DNA of 64,000 nt, from positions 148,283,850 through 148,347,849 of the forward strand of contig CM043949.1 of assembly GCA_014529385.2 (NCBI GenBank). The letters are read 5' to 3'. The position numbers were made by a program, and so were the translations under genes. Of the stretch, positions 21,525 to 32,817 are shown piece by piece (the stretch's first letter is position 1; each line of letters begins with the position of its first letter). The notes below the pieces were generated by a model that had not been told where the DNA came from, ran no database searches, and worked only from the letters and a program-made list of their open reading frames with translations. Source of the stretch: Adiantum capillus-veneris. Its lineage: Eukaryota > Streptophyta > Polypodiopsida > Polypodiales > Pteridaceae.

Positions 21525-21767
21525 GACCAAGAAGAACAACTCATCTCTAACAAAATAGTTGATCACGAGACCACCACTACATGCACTGGAATGGTTTATA
21601 ATCGTTACCTTTTGACTTTCAAGGGCCACCCTAGAGAGGATGCCAAATGGATGCCTGAAAAGTTTTTTCGTAATTTCCCCGACCTTCTCTACACTTTCCA
21701 TCACTCACGGTCCAGTTGATTTCTCTATTGAGCAACTGAGGACAGTTACTATCCCTGGTGGGAGGGA
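21525..21767 (+). pseudogene. Chromodomain-like C-terminus and polypurine tract of the chromovirus
   Basis: A frame reads IVDHETTTT, YNRYLLTFKGHPREDAKW and MPEKFFRNFPDLL, matching the C-terminal chromodomain of chromoviral integrases (tyrosine/tryptophan-rich, with an E-A-x-W end). About 200 bases separate it from the RNase H end, so the integrase zinc finger and D-D-E core have been deleted. ggtgggaggga at 21757-21767 is the polypurine tract; the LTR starts TGTTACGAGA at 21768. Confidence 0.7.
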
Positions 21768-22291
21768 TGTTACGAGACTGGGTGTAGTGGTTAGCTGCAA
21801 TTGGGATAGCTGGCATAATGGTTAATTATGTGCTGTCTATTTATTTTACTAATTGATTTGATGATGATTTTGTAGAGTGGAATGCAGGGAGTTGATGAAG
21901 AGGCGACGGCAACTACTCTTGGCCATTTTATATTTGCACAGTATCTTAGAATATCAGTTCAATAAGCTACTATGACTCTGTAAATAGTGTAGTGGGAACT
22001 CCCCTTATGGGTCATTCAAGGACTTATGAGCTTCACTCATTTACAAAAGTGAAGTGGTTGTAAAAGAAGAGCCTCAATTTTTGGCACCTTAAACTCAAAA
22101 ATAATATATTAAATACCAACTCCACAAGAGAGGTGCCACGGAGTTTGGAGCTAGATTTAGGCCTTTCTCTTGCAGATTCTCTTCTCTACTCTCTTATGCT
22201 ATGGTTATTTTGCTGTGTACTCTCTAATCTAATCTCCATCCCTTCCACATCTCTTACACTCTCTTACGAGCATGTGTATGTCAATTCTATG

Positions 22292-22322
<31 letters not shown>

Positions 22323-22330
22323 ACAGTCTA
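21768..22330 (+). repeat. Chromovirus 3' LTR (end uncertain) with (TG)n tract
   Basis: Begins TGTTACGAGACTGGG right after the polypurine tract. No second copy was seen, so the right end is a guess. A TG dinucleotide run lies at about 22299-22322. Beyond about 22447 the sequence belongs to the kinase pseudogene. Confidence 0.5.
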
Positions 22331-22446
22331 GGTGTGAGTGTGTGTGCTTGAAAATTGGAAGAAGAGGTGGACAGGTTGATGGTGATGCTTGGGAGCTTGT
22401 GTTGAATAGTTTAAGCGGTCGATCTCCCCCTCTTCACCCAACACTC

Positions 22447-24288
22447 ATGGCCTCATCCAAGAGTATGTTTTGTGGCTTGATATTGCAGTGCACTGTGCGA
22501 TGTCGGCACTCATCATGTAGGTAGCTTAATCCCCGTGCTACACCTAACGCTATTGCATACCTAATTTGACTCCAGTCAAGCATTCACTCTTCATCAACGC
22601 CACCATTTTTGCCTGGAAAGAGCCATTTATCGAGCGAGCCATTCGCCACATACTCATATACAAGCATTTCATGATCCTCTTGAACAGAAGCCAAGGAGCC
22701 TGACAACATTGACATGATGAATTCGCCCTATGGTACCTACCTCATTCAAAAACTATTTCTTCATGTGCTTTGACTTTATCTCCAGCACCTTCACAGCAAT
22801 CTCCGTTGCAGCAGTTGTTTCTTTGTTGCTTGGAAGTGTCCCTTTATAGATGACACCAAAGCCCCCATTGCAGTAGTTGTTTCTTTGTTGCTTGGAAGTG
22901 TCCCTTTATAGATGACACCAAAGCCCCCTTCGCCAACAACACTGCTGAATGACTTTGTTGCAGATGCAATGAAGCTGTAGGAGTACTCGATGGGATGCTT
23001 AGTGAGACCCTCCAATTCCCTCAAAATGATTGAAAGATTGGGCCTGTAAGTGGACTCTTGCAGGCGTCTCAACACTTTCTTCAGCACATATATTGCTAGA
23101 CGCGCCATTCTTGAGGGGAGATCACAGAAACTCTTTCTGACCTTGCCAAAATAGTAAAAGCCCAAAAAAGCCAGCATTAGAGCTACCGCCGATAATGCCA
23201 CTCCCAAGCAAAATTGAAAGACATGATCACATCGCATCAATCCACCATAACAAACAGAGGAGGGTTCTGAAACATAGGAGCTCAAAGTCTAGAAAGTACA
23301 CGCTTCGTCCTGGAAGGAAAATACCCATCATCGATGCATGTGTTCATAATTAATGGGGAATTTAGGAGTAACATCAAAAGAAAACATCATCTAATTGGCA
23401 TGTTTGTTTGTCAGGATCTATTGTTCCATCAAGTCCATACCTTCCGCTTGAAAGAAACAACCTGGTGCTCATAAACACAGACTCCACCAGCCTTTGTACA
23501 GCTAGTACACTTGCTATCTGTTCAAGAAAGTTGAACTAACCCTTTCTTCAATATTATACTTGATGGTGTCTTTGTAAATATACCAAATGTAAAACGGGAG
23601 CAGCCCAAGAAATCAGCCTGAGGTCCTTGTCTGGTGCAATCAGGCTAACGCAAGAAATCGCAGCAAGCTCACTTAGACATTTTTTTCTATGGCTCTTGCA
23701 ATACTGGCTTTCTCGCTCCCATTGCCCCATCGCTGGATAGCTATATGCACCAGAGTTCTCATATTGAGACACGGCGGCCAGATCTGTGCAATTGGAGAAT
23801 AGGTAAACATTTTGGCCAGAGAACTGAAATGCATTGTCAGCAAAGCCGTAAAGATCGAAAGAGGCAGGGATGTTGAATCGAGAAAAATTGTGGGAGGTGA
23901 AGAGAGAGGCACAAAAGTCCATGGTGAGCAGAGAAGTGTCCCAGGTAAGACTGATGTCGGCCTTGCCCACATGATCAGATGCAGTGATGTCTGTTATGAT
24001 GGCAATAGGAGGGGGATTACCAGGGTTGGCTGATTGTAGGGTAAGAGAAAAATAATTCCAATGAGCATGCGCAGAGGATGAGCTGCAACTGGAGAGAACA
24101 AAGGCTGGGGACGCAGCACAAGAGGCCGAGTTTAAAAAAGGGTATGAAATGTTGAGCTCAGCACATGGCACAGATAGCCCACATGAGGTAGAGTTTGTCG
24201 CATTGAGCTCACCATTGCTCATGCATATTGTCCTCAAAACGAAGGACAACACCCAGAGATCCCAAATCACAGTCAATTTGTAACCCAT
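22447..24288 (-). pseudogene. Receptor-like kinase (LRK10-like / WAK-type ectodomain), truncated pseudogene
   Basis: Reading on the minus strand from the ATG at 24286-24288: a hydrophobic leader, then CGLSVPCAELNISYPF, the opening of the GUB_WAK extracellular domain, and a Cys/Ser-rich ectodomain to about 23560. A short exon near 23530-23430 has CTSCTKAGGVCVYEH, the C-terminal Cys motif of that domain. 23285-22791 carries a membrane helix (LGVALSAVALMLAFLGFYYF), a juxtamembrane segment and the glycine loop GEGGFGVIYKG. Frameshifted pieces follow: FLNEVGTIGRIHHVNVVRLLGF, then [15 protein letters not shown] near 22447-22490, where the catalytic Asp codon is Asn. The rest of the kinase is missing. 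Living homologues sense wall signals at the plasma membrane. It is the only host-type gene in the window. Confidence 0.88.
22805..22928 (-). repeat. 62-bp tandem duplication in the kinase glycine-loop region
   Basis: 22805-22866 and 22867-22928 are near-identical copies covering the codons after the glycine loop. 62 is not a multiple of three, so the duplication shifts the frame within the N-lobe. Confidence 0.92.
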
Positions 24289-24410
24289 CTTCTGCTCTAT
24301 TATATATGTATTTTGATAGCTAATATAATTAATGGATCTGGAGAATATATCCTAGAGTACAAACCTGCAGATAGAGCTTGATGATTCTTCAGCCATCTCA
24401 TGGCCTGCGT

Positions 24411-24601
24411 TGTCAAGAAGTAGGCGGTCTTGCCAGGAAGGCACCGGGCCTCTTGCTGTGAGAGTTTGTGAGGAAGCTCAAGGGTTATGAGAAGCAGCTA
24501 AGATGTAGATAACATAGCTTCTAGAGCTAAAGAAGAAATGTAGCCAAAGAAGCCGCTCACTTTCCCTTACAAACACATACGTGATGGAGAGAACTCATGA
24601 A
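24411..24601 (-). repeat. 3'-terminal piece of element A's LTR
   Basis: 191 bases almost identical to 35820-36010, the end of the full-length LTR. It starts (plus strand) at tgtcaagaagtag and stops at ctcatgaa, where the chromovirus LTR begins. With 29385-29831 it makes up the interrupted 3' LTR of element A. Confidence 0.9.
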
Positions 24602-24740
24602 TGTCAGGCCAAGGGCCAAACCAATGGGGTCACGGACTCGTCCAGGGACCGGTTGCCAGTGGGAACGGGTTCAAGCAGTCTGAAAGCCTATAAAAGGGAG
24701 GTTGGGCGGATGGATCGGGTCTGCCAGTCCATTGGTTTCA
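24602..24740 (+). repeat. Chromovirus 5' LTR (139 bp) with TATA box
   Basis: TGTCAGGCC at 24602 to ggtttca at 24740, followed after three bases by the primer binding site. TATAAAAGG at 24689-24697 is a likely core promoter. It is very short for a chromovirus LTR, and no 3' copy survives to confirm it. It sits exactly where the element A LTR sequence stops. Confidence 0.7.
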
Positions 24741-24743
24741 GAT

Positions 24744-24755
24744 TGGTATCAGAGC
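24744..24755 (+). other. Primer binding site (initiator Met-tRNA type)
   Basis: tggtatcagagc is the classic plant LTR-element site complementary to the 3' end of initiator tRNA-Met. It fixes the orientation and the LTR end. Confidence 0.92.
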
Positions 24756-25537
24756 TAAACTTAGAACTGAGGGAAGGTTCTGCTTTTGGATGCATGTTGC
24801 ATGCAACCTCAAAGTGAGGAGGAAGGAGAAGCCGAAAACGGTGTGTGCAGCAACCCCTGGTAGGGAAAGAGAGCGTCTGTCGACCTGCTCCAAAACCATC
24901 GAACTCGGGCTCAGTGGGAGCGGAAGGGGAAGACCGACAAGTACCGTCTCTTGCCCGGCTTCAAACGAGCTTGCCATCGCGAGTTAGCTCCATCACAAAG
25001 AGCACGCGGGCGGCCGCGGTGTCTTAGAGCAGAGTTTCGTCAAGTTTTTCTTTTAAAAAAAAAACCCTTAAGGGTTGACCGTTCACATCCGGCCACCCCT
25101 CGTGGGTCTTCAACAAGAGTCGTGCCCTGCGGAATTACATCAACGTGCAGCTACAGCTCTCTTTTTCCGATAGGGGATCCCATCAATCATCATTTCGGTT
25201 GATTACTGCAAATCCTGAAGTTCGAACTTGCTGAACACAATTTTTTGAAGCTTCGACAAGCCATCGATTGGCTTATTTTTTCATCGTTTTGGTGATTGCA
25301 TACGACGCAAACCCGACTATCGGCAACTCGAATTTGCTCCGTGCTTTCGAGTGAATCATCCACTGCAGTTTTGCTCGTTGTTGTCAAGCTGGTAGTGGTC
25401 TTGGATTAAACTTCGCTTTCAAAGTCACCGTTCTTTCTTCTCCAAGGCGTAATTATACGGTTCCTTATCGCATATGGCTACGAGCTCATTGGAATTCAGG
25501 TATTCTCCTTTCTTTTCTCGCATAGTACATCCACAGC
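24756..25537 (+). other. Untranslated leader of the chromovirus
   Basis: No coding signal between the primer binding site and the gag ATG at 25538, as is usual for such elements. Confidence 0.6.
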
Positions 25538-26916
25538 ATGGATTCAGACATAGATATGCATCATGCGTTCGATATCGAGAAGTCCGCACCCGTTTCGTCT
25601 GCCGATGCCACGCGGACGGTTCCTCTGACGGAGGGTAATCGTGCCACAACGGCGACAGACGATGTGTATGAGTTGCTGGACATGCAAGATTTTCGTGCAT
25701 TGCAAACACGCATGACTGTGCTTGAAACGAATTTTGCACAATTAAATCAGAATGTCACAGCATTATCCGATTTGATTAAGTTGTATATGCTGCAGCAGGC
25801 CACGGGCTCTACTGGTCAACAAAATCAGGAGCAAGGCTCCACACCAGGCCAAGGGCCAGGTGCCGGGCAAGGCCCTCCTCCGGGACCATTGCACTCTCTG
25901 ACCCAAAAAGAGGTGGACGATTTGTTGAAAAATACAAAGCCACCAATTTTTCGGGGAGAAGAGCGTGAGCGAAACAAGGACACCGTGAATATTTTTCTCA
26001 GCAAGTGGGATGGTATTCATGACCTTAGACATACCCCGGATGTAGCCAAGGCGCTGCAGACAAGTTTGACTTTGGACGGCAAGGCCTACAAATGGTGGAT
26101 GTCTCTCAAGGAGAAGGGCATCCTACCATAGACTTGGGAAGCTTTTGAGACTGTCTTCAGGAAGGAATTTCTATCTACTAATGAGAAGGATAGAAATTGG
26201 ACCGCTGGGACAAATGTTCTATGCGCCAGCATAAAACATTATTGGAATATATTTTCCATTATCAAGATGTGATCCTCAAGCTGGAAGGGATGGACACCTT
26301 TCAGCAGGTACGTGGGTTCATCCGTGGGTTAAATCCCGAGCTTAAGAAGCACGTTAAAACCCAAGATCCACAAAAACTTGAGGAATCAATAGTGCAAGCT
26401 CACATCCATGATGATCCCGATAATCGGGCATTGCATAGTTCGCATGTGCATGACACTACACCTGTTTCAACATGTCCACAGCATGTGCATCATAAAAGAA
26501 AATTTGCATCTGCTGCATTAGAGACCTCCAAAAAGCCCAAGGGGTCTAGAGGTCCTCTCTCAATGGAAGAGTTTGAGAAAGCCAAAAAAGAAAAGTTGTG
26601 CTTTAAATGTTTGGGAGCTGGACATAGCAAAAAGGATTGTCCCACGGAGAAATCTGCTGCGCAAGACAAGGGGAAGGAAAAGGCAGTGCACATGGTGCAG
26701 CTTTTACCTCTTGAATCCTCTTCCCAGTTTGCTAATGTGGAAGTAATACACACCGAGGCAGTGCATGAGTGCTGTATCACGGCCTCCATGTGGCAGCAGA
26801 CTTTCGGACCACATGAGTTGGTGTGTATGCATGGCTCTATCCAAGGGCACAGGGTGCGGATCTTGGTAGACGATGGTGCGTCGCACAATTTCATCAATTA
26901 TAAGTTGGTGAAATGA
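25538..26916 (+). pseudogene. Chromovirus gag and start of protease (frameshifted)
   Basis: The ATG at 25538 opens an acidic N-terminus, a coiled-coil-like stretch (LQTRMTVLETNFAQLNQNV), a Gly/Pro/Gln-rich linker and the gag core (PPIFRGEERERNKDTVNIFL, LDGKAYKWWMSLKEKG) up to a stop at 26129-26131. The core continues in another frame from about 26197 (LEYIFHYQDVILKLEGMD, VRGFIRGLNPELKKHV). A zinc knuckle CFKCLGAGHSKKDC (about 26599-26640) has all four ligands. The protease active site VRILVDDGASHNFINYKL lies at about 26857-26908, just before a TGA at 26914-26916. One frameshift near 26185 and two stops break it. Order and spacing are those of Tekay/Reina-like chromoviruses. Confidence 0.88.
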
Positions 26917-26922
26917 CTCAAA

Positions 26923-27597
26923 TTGCCCCAAGCCCCGAGTTTCTATCGCTACAAGGTAGCAATGATTAACGGCCATGATGTTCAGATATGGGAAACTCTG
27001 GTTAAAGATGTACCTCTGGAAATTCAAGGATACCGTACCTCTTTGGATTTCCGAATCATGAATATGGAGAGGTCAGATGTGGTTCTTAGTCGTGAATGGT
27101 TGCATAGTTTAGGATCATCATTTAGACGTAGCTATGAGCATAATAGTCTAATGTTCGAATCCAATGGTGTGCACGTGCTGTTGTTGGGAGAGAAGGATGT
27201 ACCTTCCTCACCACTTATTTGTACAGCTGAGCTTATGAAGCTCTCTTCTGATGATGCAATAGAAGAACTCTTTTTGTGTTACTCACTGTGCCATTTTATT
27301 TCCAATGTGGATGATGTTTTTAATGTTGATAATGTTTTGAATAAAATTTCCTCAATGCCGCATTCTTCTCTCTCTCCTCTTCCAGCTATGCCTACTAATT
27401 CAAAACAAGCAAATGTTTCTAATGAATTAAAGGAACTTTTAAGGGAATTCAAGGATGTGTTACCAGATGATTTACCACCAGGGCTACCGCCGACATGTTC
27501 TGTGCAACATGGAATAGACTTGGTTGCACGCAGTAAGCCAGTGAGCAAACCGCCTTACAGGATGAGTTATTCTGAGGCTACTGAGTTATCTCGGTAG
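26923..27597 (+). pseudogene. Chromovirus protease C-terminus and linker to RT
   Basis: Continues in the same frame after the TGA at 26914. It has DVVLSREWLHSLG in place of the usual DVILGxxWL block, then a Ser/Asn-rich linker and LLREFKDVLPDDLPPGLPP, which is the conserved segment just before the RT domain, followed by RSKPVSKPPYRMS. It ends at a TAG at 27595-27597 where RT should begin; RT resumes after a frameshift. Confidence 0.85.
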
Positions 27598-27639
27598 AGG
27601 GTTTTATTCAACCAAGTTCTTCACCATGGGCCTCTCCCA

Positions 27640-28601
27640 TTCTCTTAGTGAAGAAAAAGGATGGTAGTATGCGCATGTGCGTAGATTACCGTGGATTAAA
27701 TGCGGATACTGTTAAGAACAAGTACCCATTGCCATGAGTGGATGAGCTGTTTGATAAGCTCACCCACGCTCGTATATTTTCAAAGATTGATTTAAGATCT
27801 GGGTATCATCAGATACGCATCAAGCTTGCGGATATATCCAAAACAGCGTTCCAAACAAGGTTTGGACATTATGAGTTTTTGGTGATGCCCTTTGGGCTAA
27901 CCAATGCTCCAGCTACGTTCATGACACTCATAGATAGTGTCTTGAGACCATACTTGGAAAAGTTTGTTATCGTTTTCCTCGATGACATTCTTGTATATAG
28001 TGCCTCTGAGGAAGAGCACTTAGCACATTTGAAACAAGTGTTTCATTTGTTACGCCAAAATCAGTTATATTCCAAGGAATCCAAATGTGATTTCCTCAAG
28101 GAGGAAATTCACTACTTGAGGCATGTTATTTCGGCTGTAGGGTTACACATGGATCAATCCAAGGTGGATGCCATTCAGAGGTGGCCCTCTCCCAAAAATT
28201 TGGAAGAGCTCCAGATATTTTTAGGCTTTGCAGGTTTTTATCTTCGATTCATTAAAAACTATGCCTATATTGTTGTTCCCATGACAGATCAGCTGAAAGC
28301 TAAGGGCAAGACCTTTCAGTGGGGATTAGAACAACAGCAAAGTTTTGACAAACTTAAGGACACATTAGCCACATTTCCTATTTTGGCTATTGTGGATCCC
28401 TTAAAGCCATTCGTTTTGGAAACGGATGCTAGTAATCATGCGATTGGAGCCGTCCTTCTGCAGGAGGGAAGGCCAATTGCATTTGAAAGCAAGAAGCTGG
28501 ATTCAGCACAACAAAATTACTCTGCTTACAAACGAGAGATCTATGCAATAGTGTCTGCTTTAAAGACATGGCGACATTATTTTGTATGGTGCACAGTTTG
28601 A
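27640..28601 (+). pseudogene. Chromovirus reverse transcriptase and RNase H
   Basis: [20 protein letters not shown] opens the RT at about 27645. One in-frame TGA (27735-27737) lies before VDELFDKLTHARIFSKIDL. The rest is open to 28601: [34 protein letters not shown] with both catalytic Asp, the thumb, then RNase H with FVLETDASNHAIGAVLLQE, FESKKLDSAQQNYS and ALKTWRHYF. This is the best preserved RT of the two chromoviruses. After 28601 the frame shifts and RNase H ends near 28770 (VVADGLSRMPE). Confidence 0.9.
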
Positions 28602-28769
28602 GATTGTGTTTGACCATGAAAGCATCAAGTGGTTTACACAAAAAAGTGATTTGAAGGGTCGCAAGGCCAGGTGGGCTGAGATTCTTCAGGAGTATGATGC
28701 CAAGCTACGATATCACAAAGGGCGGTACAATGTAGTGGCTGATGGTCTCAGCAGGATGCCAGAGATCAA

Positions 28770-29385
28770 CTCTCTCCTTTTCACGGAATTGCGGAGTGAG
28801 TTTTTGGAACCTCTCAAAGGTAAATGCGAGCATGATACTGCATATTCCAAGGGATCCTTCTCACTCCAATGTTGGTAGTGGTTTTGTTTCCTCCACACCC
28901 AGTTCTCCTCTTTCGAGTGATGAACTGCAGAGATGGAAGAGTTTTTCCATAGATGATGGGTACCTACTCCACAAGGGGAGAGTGTGTGTACCGACGAATG
29001 CGGACATTCGGCGCCAAATTCTTTATGAATGTCACGATTAAGAAAACTTATGCACTCGTAAGATGACAGTTTTACTGGCCAGGTTTGCATGGGTATGTTC
29101 AAGACTATGTCTTGCATTGCCAAAAATGTCAAGTTAATAAAGCAGAGCACCTGAAAGCAGGAGGACTCTTACATCCTTTAGAGATTCCCAATGGTAAACG
29201 GGAAAGTATCTCCATGGATTTTATTGTGGGTTTACCAACCACTATTTGAGGACATGACTCGGTATGGGTGGTCGTAGACCGGTTGACTAAACTTTGTCGG
29301 TTTATTCCAACCAAGTCAACCATTAAGACTCCAGAATTAGCTAAGTTATTTGTGGACAATCTTTACAGGTTGTATGGATTGCCAA
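28770..29385 (+). pseudogene. Chromovirus integrase, N-terminal part only
   Basis: Frames between 28860 and 29385 carry GYLLHKGRVCVP and YECHD (zinc-finger region), HCQKCQVNKAEHL, then SISMDFIVGLP with the first catalytic Asp, and VVVDRLTKLCRFIPT. The sequence stops after LFVDNLYRLYGLPS, just before the second catalytic Asp should appear, because it joins LTR sequence of element A. Second Asp, Glu, chromodomain and 3' LTR are all absent. Confidence 0.88.
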
Positions 29386-29831
29386 GTTTTTGGACTTTTC
29401 TCCACGCCCTTAGGTGGGGATTTTCAAATTGGGATGGTCCAAGAAGCTTTGGATCTTCCTTTTGATAAGTCTTGTAGTAGGCCCTTCCCTCTTGTATGTA
29501 TCCAAGAAGGTATGCATTATTGAAGGGTTATATTATTAAATAAATATGAAAAGAAGAAAATAATTTATATATGGTAGGGTATAGCCGAGATATTAGAAGA
29601 AATATACAAATGCTTTTCCCCTAGACAAAAGAGGTACAATCATTGATACTTCTCTTGTAGTACTTTCTAATAGTAATGTACATTTATATTACTTCAAAGG
29701 TAATACTAAGGTATGGTAGAAAGCTTTTATTTATGCATATGAGTATTATATGAAGTATACTTATGCGTCAAAAAGTCACAAGATAAATCATTTAATGCCC
29801 GTTCCCACTATATACGTGCCACAACACGACA
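29385..29831 (-). repeat. 5'-terminal piece of element A's 3' LTR
   Basis: 447 bases matching 37545-37991. On the minus strand the LTR starts TGTCGTG at 29831, right after the purine run agaggaggtgga (about 29832-29843). It ends abruptly at the chromovirus integrase; about 1.5 kb of LTR middle (36011-37544 in the full copy) is missing. Confidence 0.88.
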
Positions 29832-29843
29832 TCCACCTCCTCT

Positions 29844-31483
29844 AAACCTGCACATTTTCTGGTATGTGCCACAATGTCTCTTTGTAAGATCAGACCTCTT
29901 GTACATCTTCCTTGCTTTATTCTTCACTGGATGATTCCAAAGCTTCATCTTCACTTTGATCTTTACCAGTGGTTTGCTCTTCCTCCTCATCAACATCTTC
30001 TGGATCATTGTCTCCTCTTCTCTTAAACATTTTGATCCTTTTTCCTGCAATGGGAATATTTACTTCTGTACCATGTAGTTAAAACAAGCTGTAAGTAGAA
30101 TTTTCATGCACATGATTTACAACATATGTTCCAAACCATCTTTTTGAGAACTTACGCATAACTGTGTGCTGGTTATCAAGGCTACTATCATACACTAAAA
30201 CCCAGTCACCTTTGTCAATTGCTTTGCTTCTGAGTCGATGTCGCTTATCAAAGTAGTCCTTGTTTTTCAACCTTGCATTTTTGAGTCGTTCTTTTGCAGC
30301 TTCAATGTCTCTAGGTCTTCTCTCTAGTTTCCTTATACGCAGTGCAAGGAGATCTTCTCTGCTAAGCCCCTCTTGCCAAGGTAGTACATTCCATGTGGGA
30401 ATTGTATCTTCAATCGGCATCACTGGCTTTTGACCATACATTAGCTCCGTAGGCATGTAGCCAGTTACTGAGCTATGTGTTGTACGATCAGCCCATAAAT
30501 CATATGGTAACAGTTTTGGCCACTCACCAACTCTTCCTTCACAAGCCTTGGCCAAAGCTTGATGATAGGAGGATGCCCTCTTTCACTCTTTCTATTGCCT
30601 TCAGGGTTGTAAGTTGTGGTAAGAGAAAGCTTGATTCCTAATCCAGAAAAGAACTCCCTTGCTTCCTCAGCATCCAGCTCACCTCTATGTGCAGTGATCT
30701 TTCCCACACAACCATAACGGCAAATCACCTCATCAAGAAGGAATTTGCACATAGCTTCTGTGGTTTTAGCTCTTAATGCTCTTCCTTCAACCTGATTAGT
30801 TAGGTCCTCTCGTGCAAGAACCAAGTATCTCATCTGCCAGAGTCCTAAAGGCATTGTGAGTAGATCCACAACCCATTTATAGTGCATGGCTAGTGGATAT
30901 GTAGGGTGCAATCCATCATGATGTCGGACATTTGAATACATTTGACAAACTATACATGACTCTACAAATTGAGATACATCTTTAGACATACCCTTCCACC
31001 AATATTTTTCTTTCAACTTGGAGAAGGTTGCCCACACACCCCTGTGTCCAGCCCATAGACTCTCATGAAACTCTTGCATGAGCTTTACTTGGGTCTCTTT
31101 TTACATATAACCCGTTGTGGTTTAGCACCCTTTTGTTTAGGATGCTTCCACAAGTAACCATCCTTCAAAAAGTACCCATATGCTTTTGTGCATATCCTCT
31201 TGAATTTTTTTTCAGACCAATCATCCTGTTTTGTTAGAGTACTCAAGTAGCTTCCAATAAGAATCCAATCACCTTCATAAAGATCTTTCAAGAACAATTC
31301 AACTGTATTAGTCATGCAGACATAGTTACCTTTGACATGAGAGATGGAATAGAACTTTGCGCCCACATCATCTCCCTCATCAATTTTAAGTGACTCATCT
31401 TCATACCTTGCCCTTGATAGCATATCTGCCACTGTATTGTCTTTATCTGCAATGTGCTTGAATTCAGGATTTAAGGACTTCAT
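29844..31483 (-). pseudogene. Element A: RNase H end, integrase and basic tail
   Basis: Minus strand, reading 31483 to 29844. HIADKDNTVADMLSRARYE closes RNase H. The integrase zinc region has HESLWAGHRG and CIVCQ. The core has VVDLLTMPLG (first Asp), KITAHRGELDA where the second catalytic Asp position reads His, and NRKSERGHPPI with Glu. TYNPEGN precedes it. After a frameshift near 30500 the C-terminal part follows: HSSVTGYMPTELMYGQ, KGDWVLVYDS and KRWFGTYVV. A further frame reads LQEKGSKCLREEETMIQ and a Lys-rich tail up to the polypurine tract. Stops and frameshifts, plus the His substitution, make it inactive. The tail is repeated at 37992-38220 and 38588-38819. Confidence 0.85.
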
Positions 31484-31492
31484 GTAGACAAT

Positions 31493-32817
31493 TCAACACA
31501 ACATAGCAATGTCTGGCGTTGAGAAGCTTGTAATCATCCCAAGAAGTGGTAGACAATCTGTTTCTACAACTACACATGCATCAATTAGGTACTCTTTTCC
31601 ACTTTTCAAGGCTGTAACCATACCCCATAACTCTCTCTTTATCTGTGGATAGTTTCTTTGGAGAGCACTTAGTACCTTTGCTCCAAATCTTACCACATAC
31701 CGTGTCCTTCTTTGTCATCTTGCCCTATTGCCAATCCAATCCCTGTAGGACTGGTGTCTACTGTCACAATTACTGGCCTTTGACACTCATAGTCTACCAT
31801 TCTCAAAGTTGTTGCTGACCGGAGTATATCCTTTAGCTTTTTCATGGATTTTACATGTGCTTCTGTCCATTTAAACTTCTGATTCTTTCTAAGGAGCTGC
31901 TGCTGACAAAGAGGATCAACTACATGTGCATAATGTGGAATCCAAATAACATAGAAGACACATGCTCCTAGAAACCTTCTAACCTCAGTGATGCTAGTGC
32001 ATGTTTCTTTCATTCTTTGGATGGCATCTACCTTTGATGGACAAGGTTTCCAACCATATGGCCCGCACATGTGCCCCACAATGAGCACTTCTTTGACACC
32101 AAACATAGACTTTTTTCCAGACAATGTAAGATTCACTTCTTCCAACCTAAACAAAATTTTATCACAATCATTTATGTGATTTACCATAAACCTGCGACAT
32201 CGCTTGAGATCCAAAGCTTCATCTTTGTTACATTCTTCACATGCTTTGATAGGCAAATCATCAATGAAAGGCATTGTGATTTGAGAAATAAAGTCACATA
32301 AGACCTTATTCATCCCATTCATCATATGTGCAACCGAGTTGGTTGTTCCATGTGGCAAGGTACACATCCTTACCAAACCCAAAGGTGTGCTCATGGTTGT
32401 CAAGTCTCTGCTTTCGATTGCAAGATGAAATTGATCATACCCTGAGTAGAGATCCCCTATTGAGTAGATTGCCCTCCTTGCAAACGCCTCTGCAAACTCA
32501 TCCACAATTGGACCTATACCTACATTTCTAATTGTCACCTTGTTCACTGGTTGCATATCTTGGATGAAGCATAGAGAACCACTTTTCTTTGGAACTGTGA
32601 ACCACCTGTTTGAGTATGGAGCACAAGAAGGCTCCAAGATTTCCATTTTGATTTTCTCATTCAGTAGCTCTACTAACTTTGGCAAATGAGCCTTTGGAAC
32701 CGGAATAGACCGCAAATTCCAAGGCACATGAGGTATTGTGAAAATTACTATTAGAGCTACAATAGAAGGATCAACACATCCTATCTCATGTGGCTCAAAT
32801 GTAAAAAGCCTTACCAT
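31493..32817 (-). pseudogene. Element A: reverse transcriptase and RNase H
   Basis: Reading from 32817: a long open frame with PVPKAHLPKLVELLNEKIKM, WFTVPKKSGSLCFIQDMQPV, IYSIGDLYSGYDQFHL, MCTLPHGTTNSVAHMM and TMPFIDDLPIKACEE. The catalytic D-D is in FIDD, with the unusual surroundings PFIDDLPIK and an inserted loop before the thumb. Then comes VRRFLGACVFYVIWIPHYAH, and RNase H with VTVDTSPTGIGLAIGQDD, a frameshift near 31690, and GAKVLSALQRNYPQIKREL. This RT type (HMMN...FIDDLPIK) is a distinct gypsy branch, unlike the chromoviral FLDD type nearby. The RT frame itself is uninterrupted over 375 codons. A second copy of the thumb and RNase H lies at 58891-59766. Confidence 0.88.

Noticed and set aside
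24299-24312. TATA box of the kinase gene on the minus strand
   Set aside because: The TA-rich run is only about 11-24 bases before the ATG, too close for a normal promoter.
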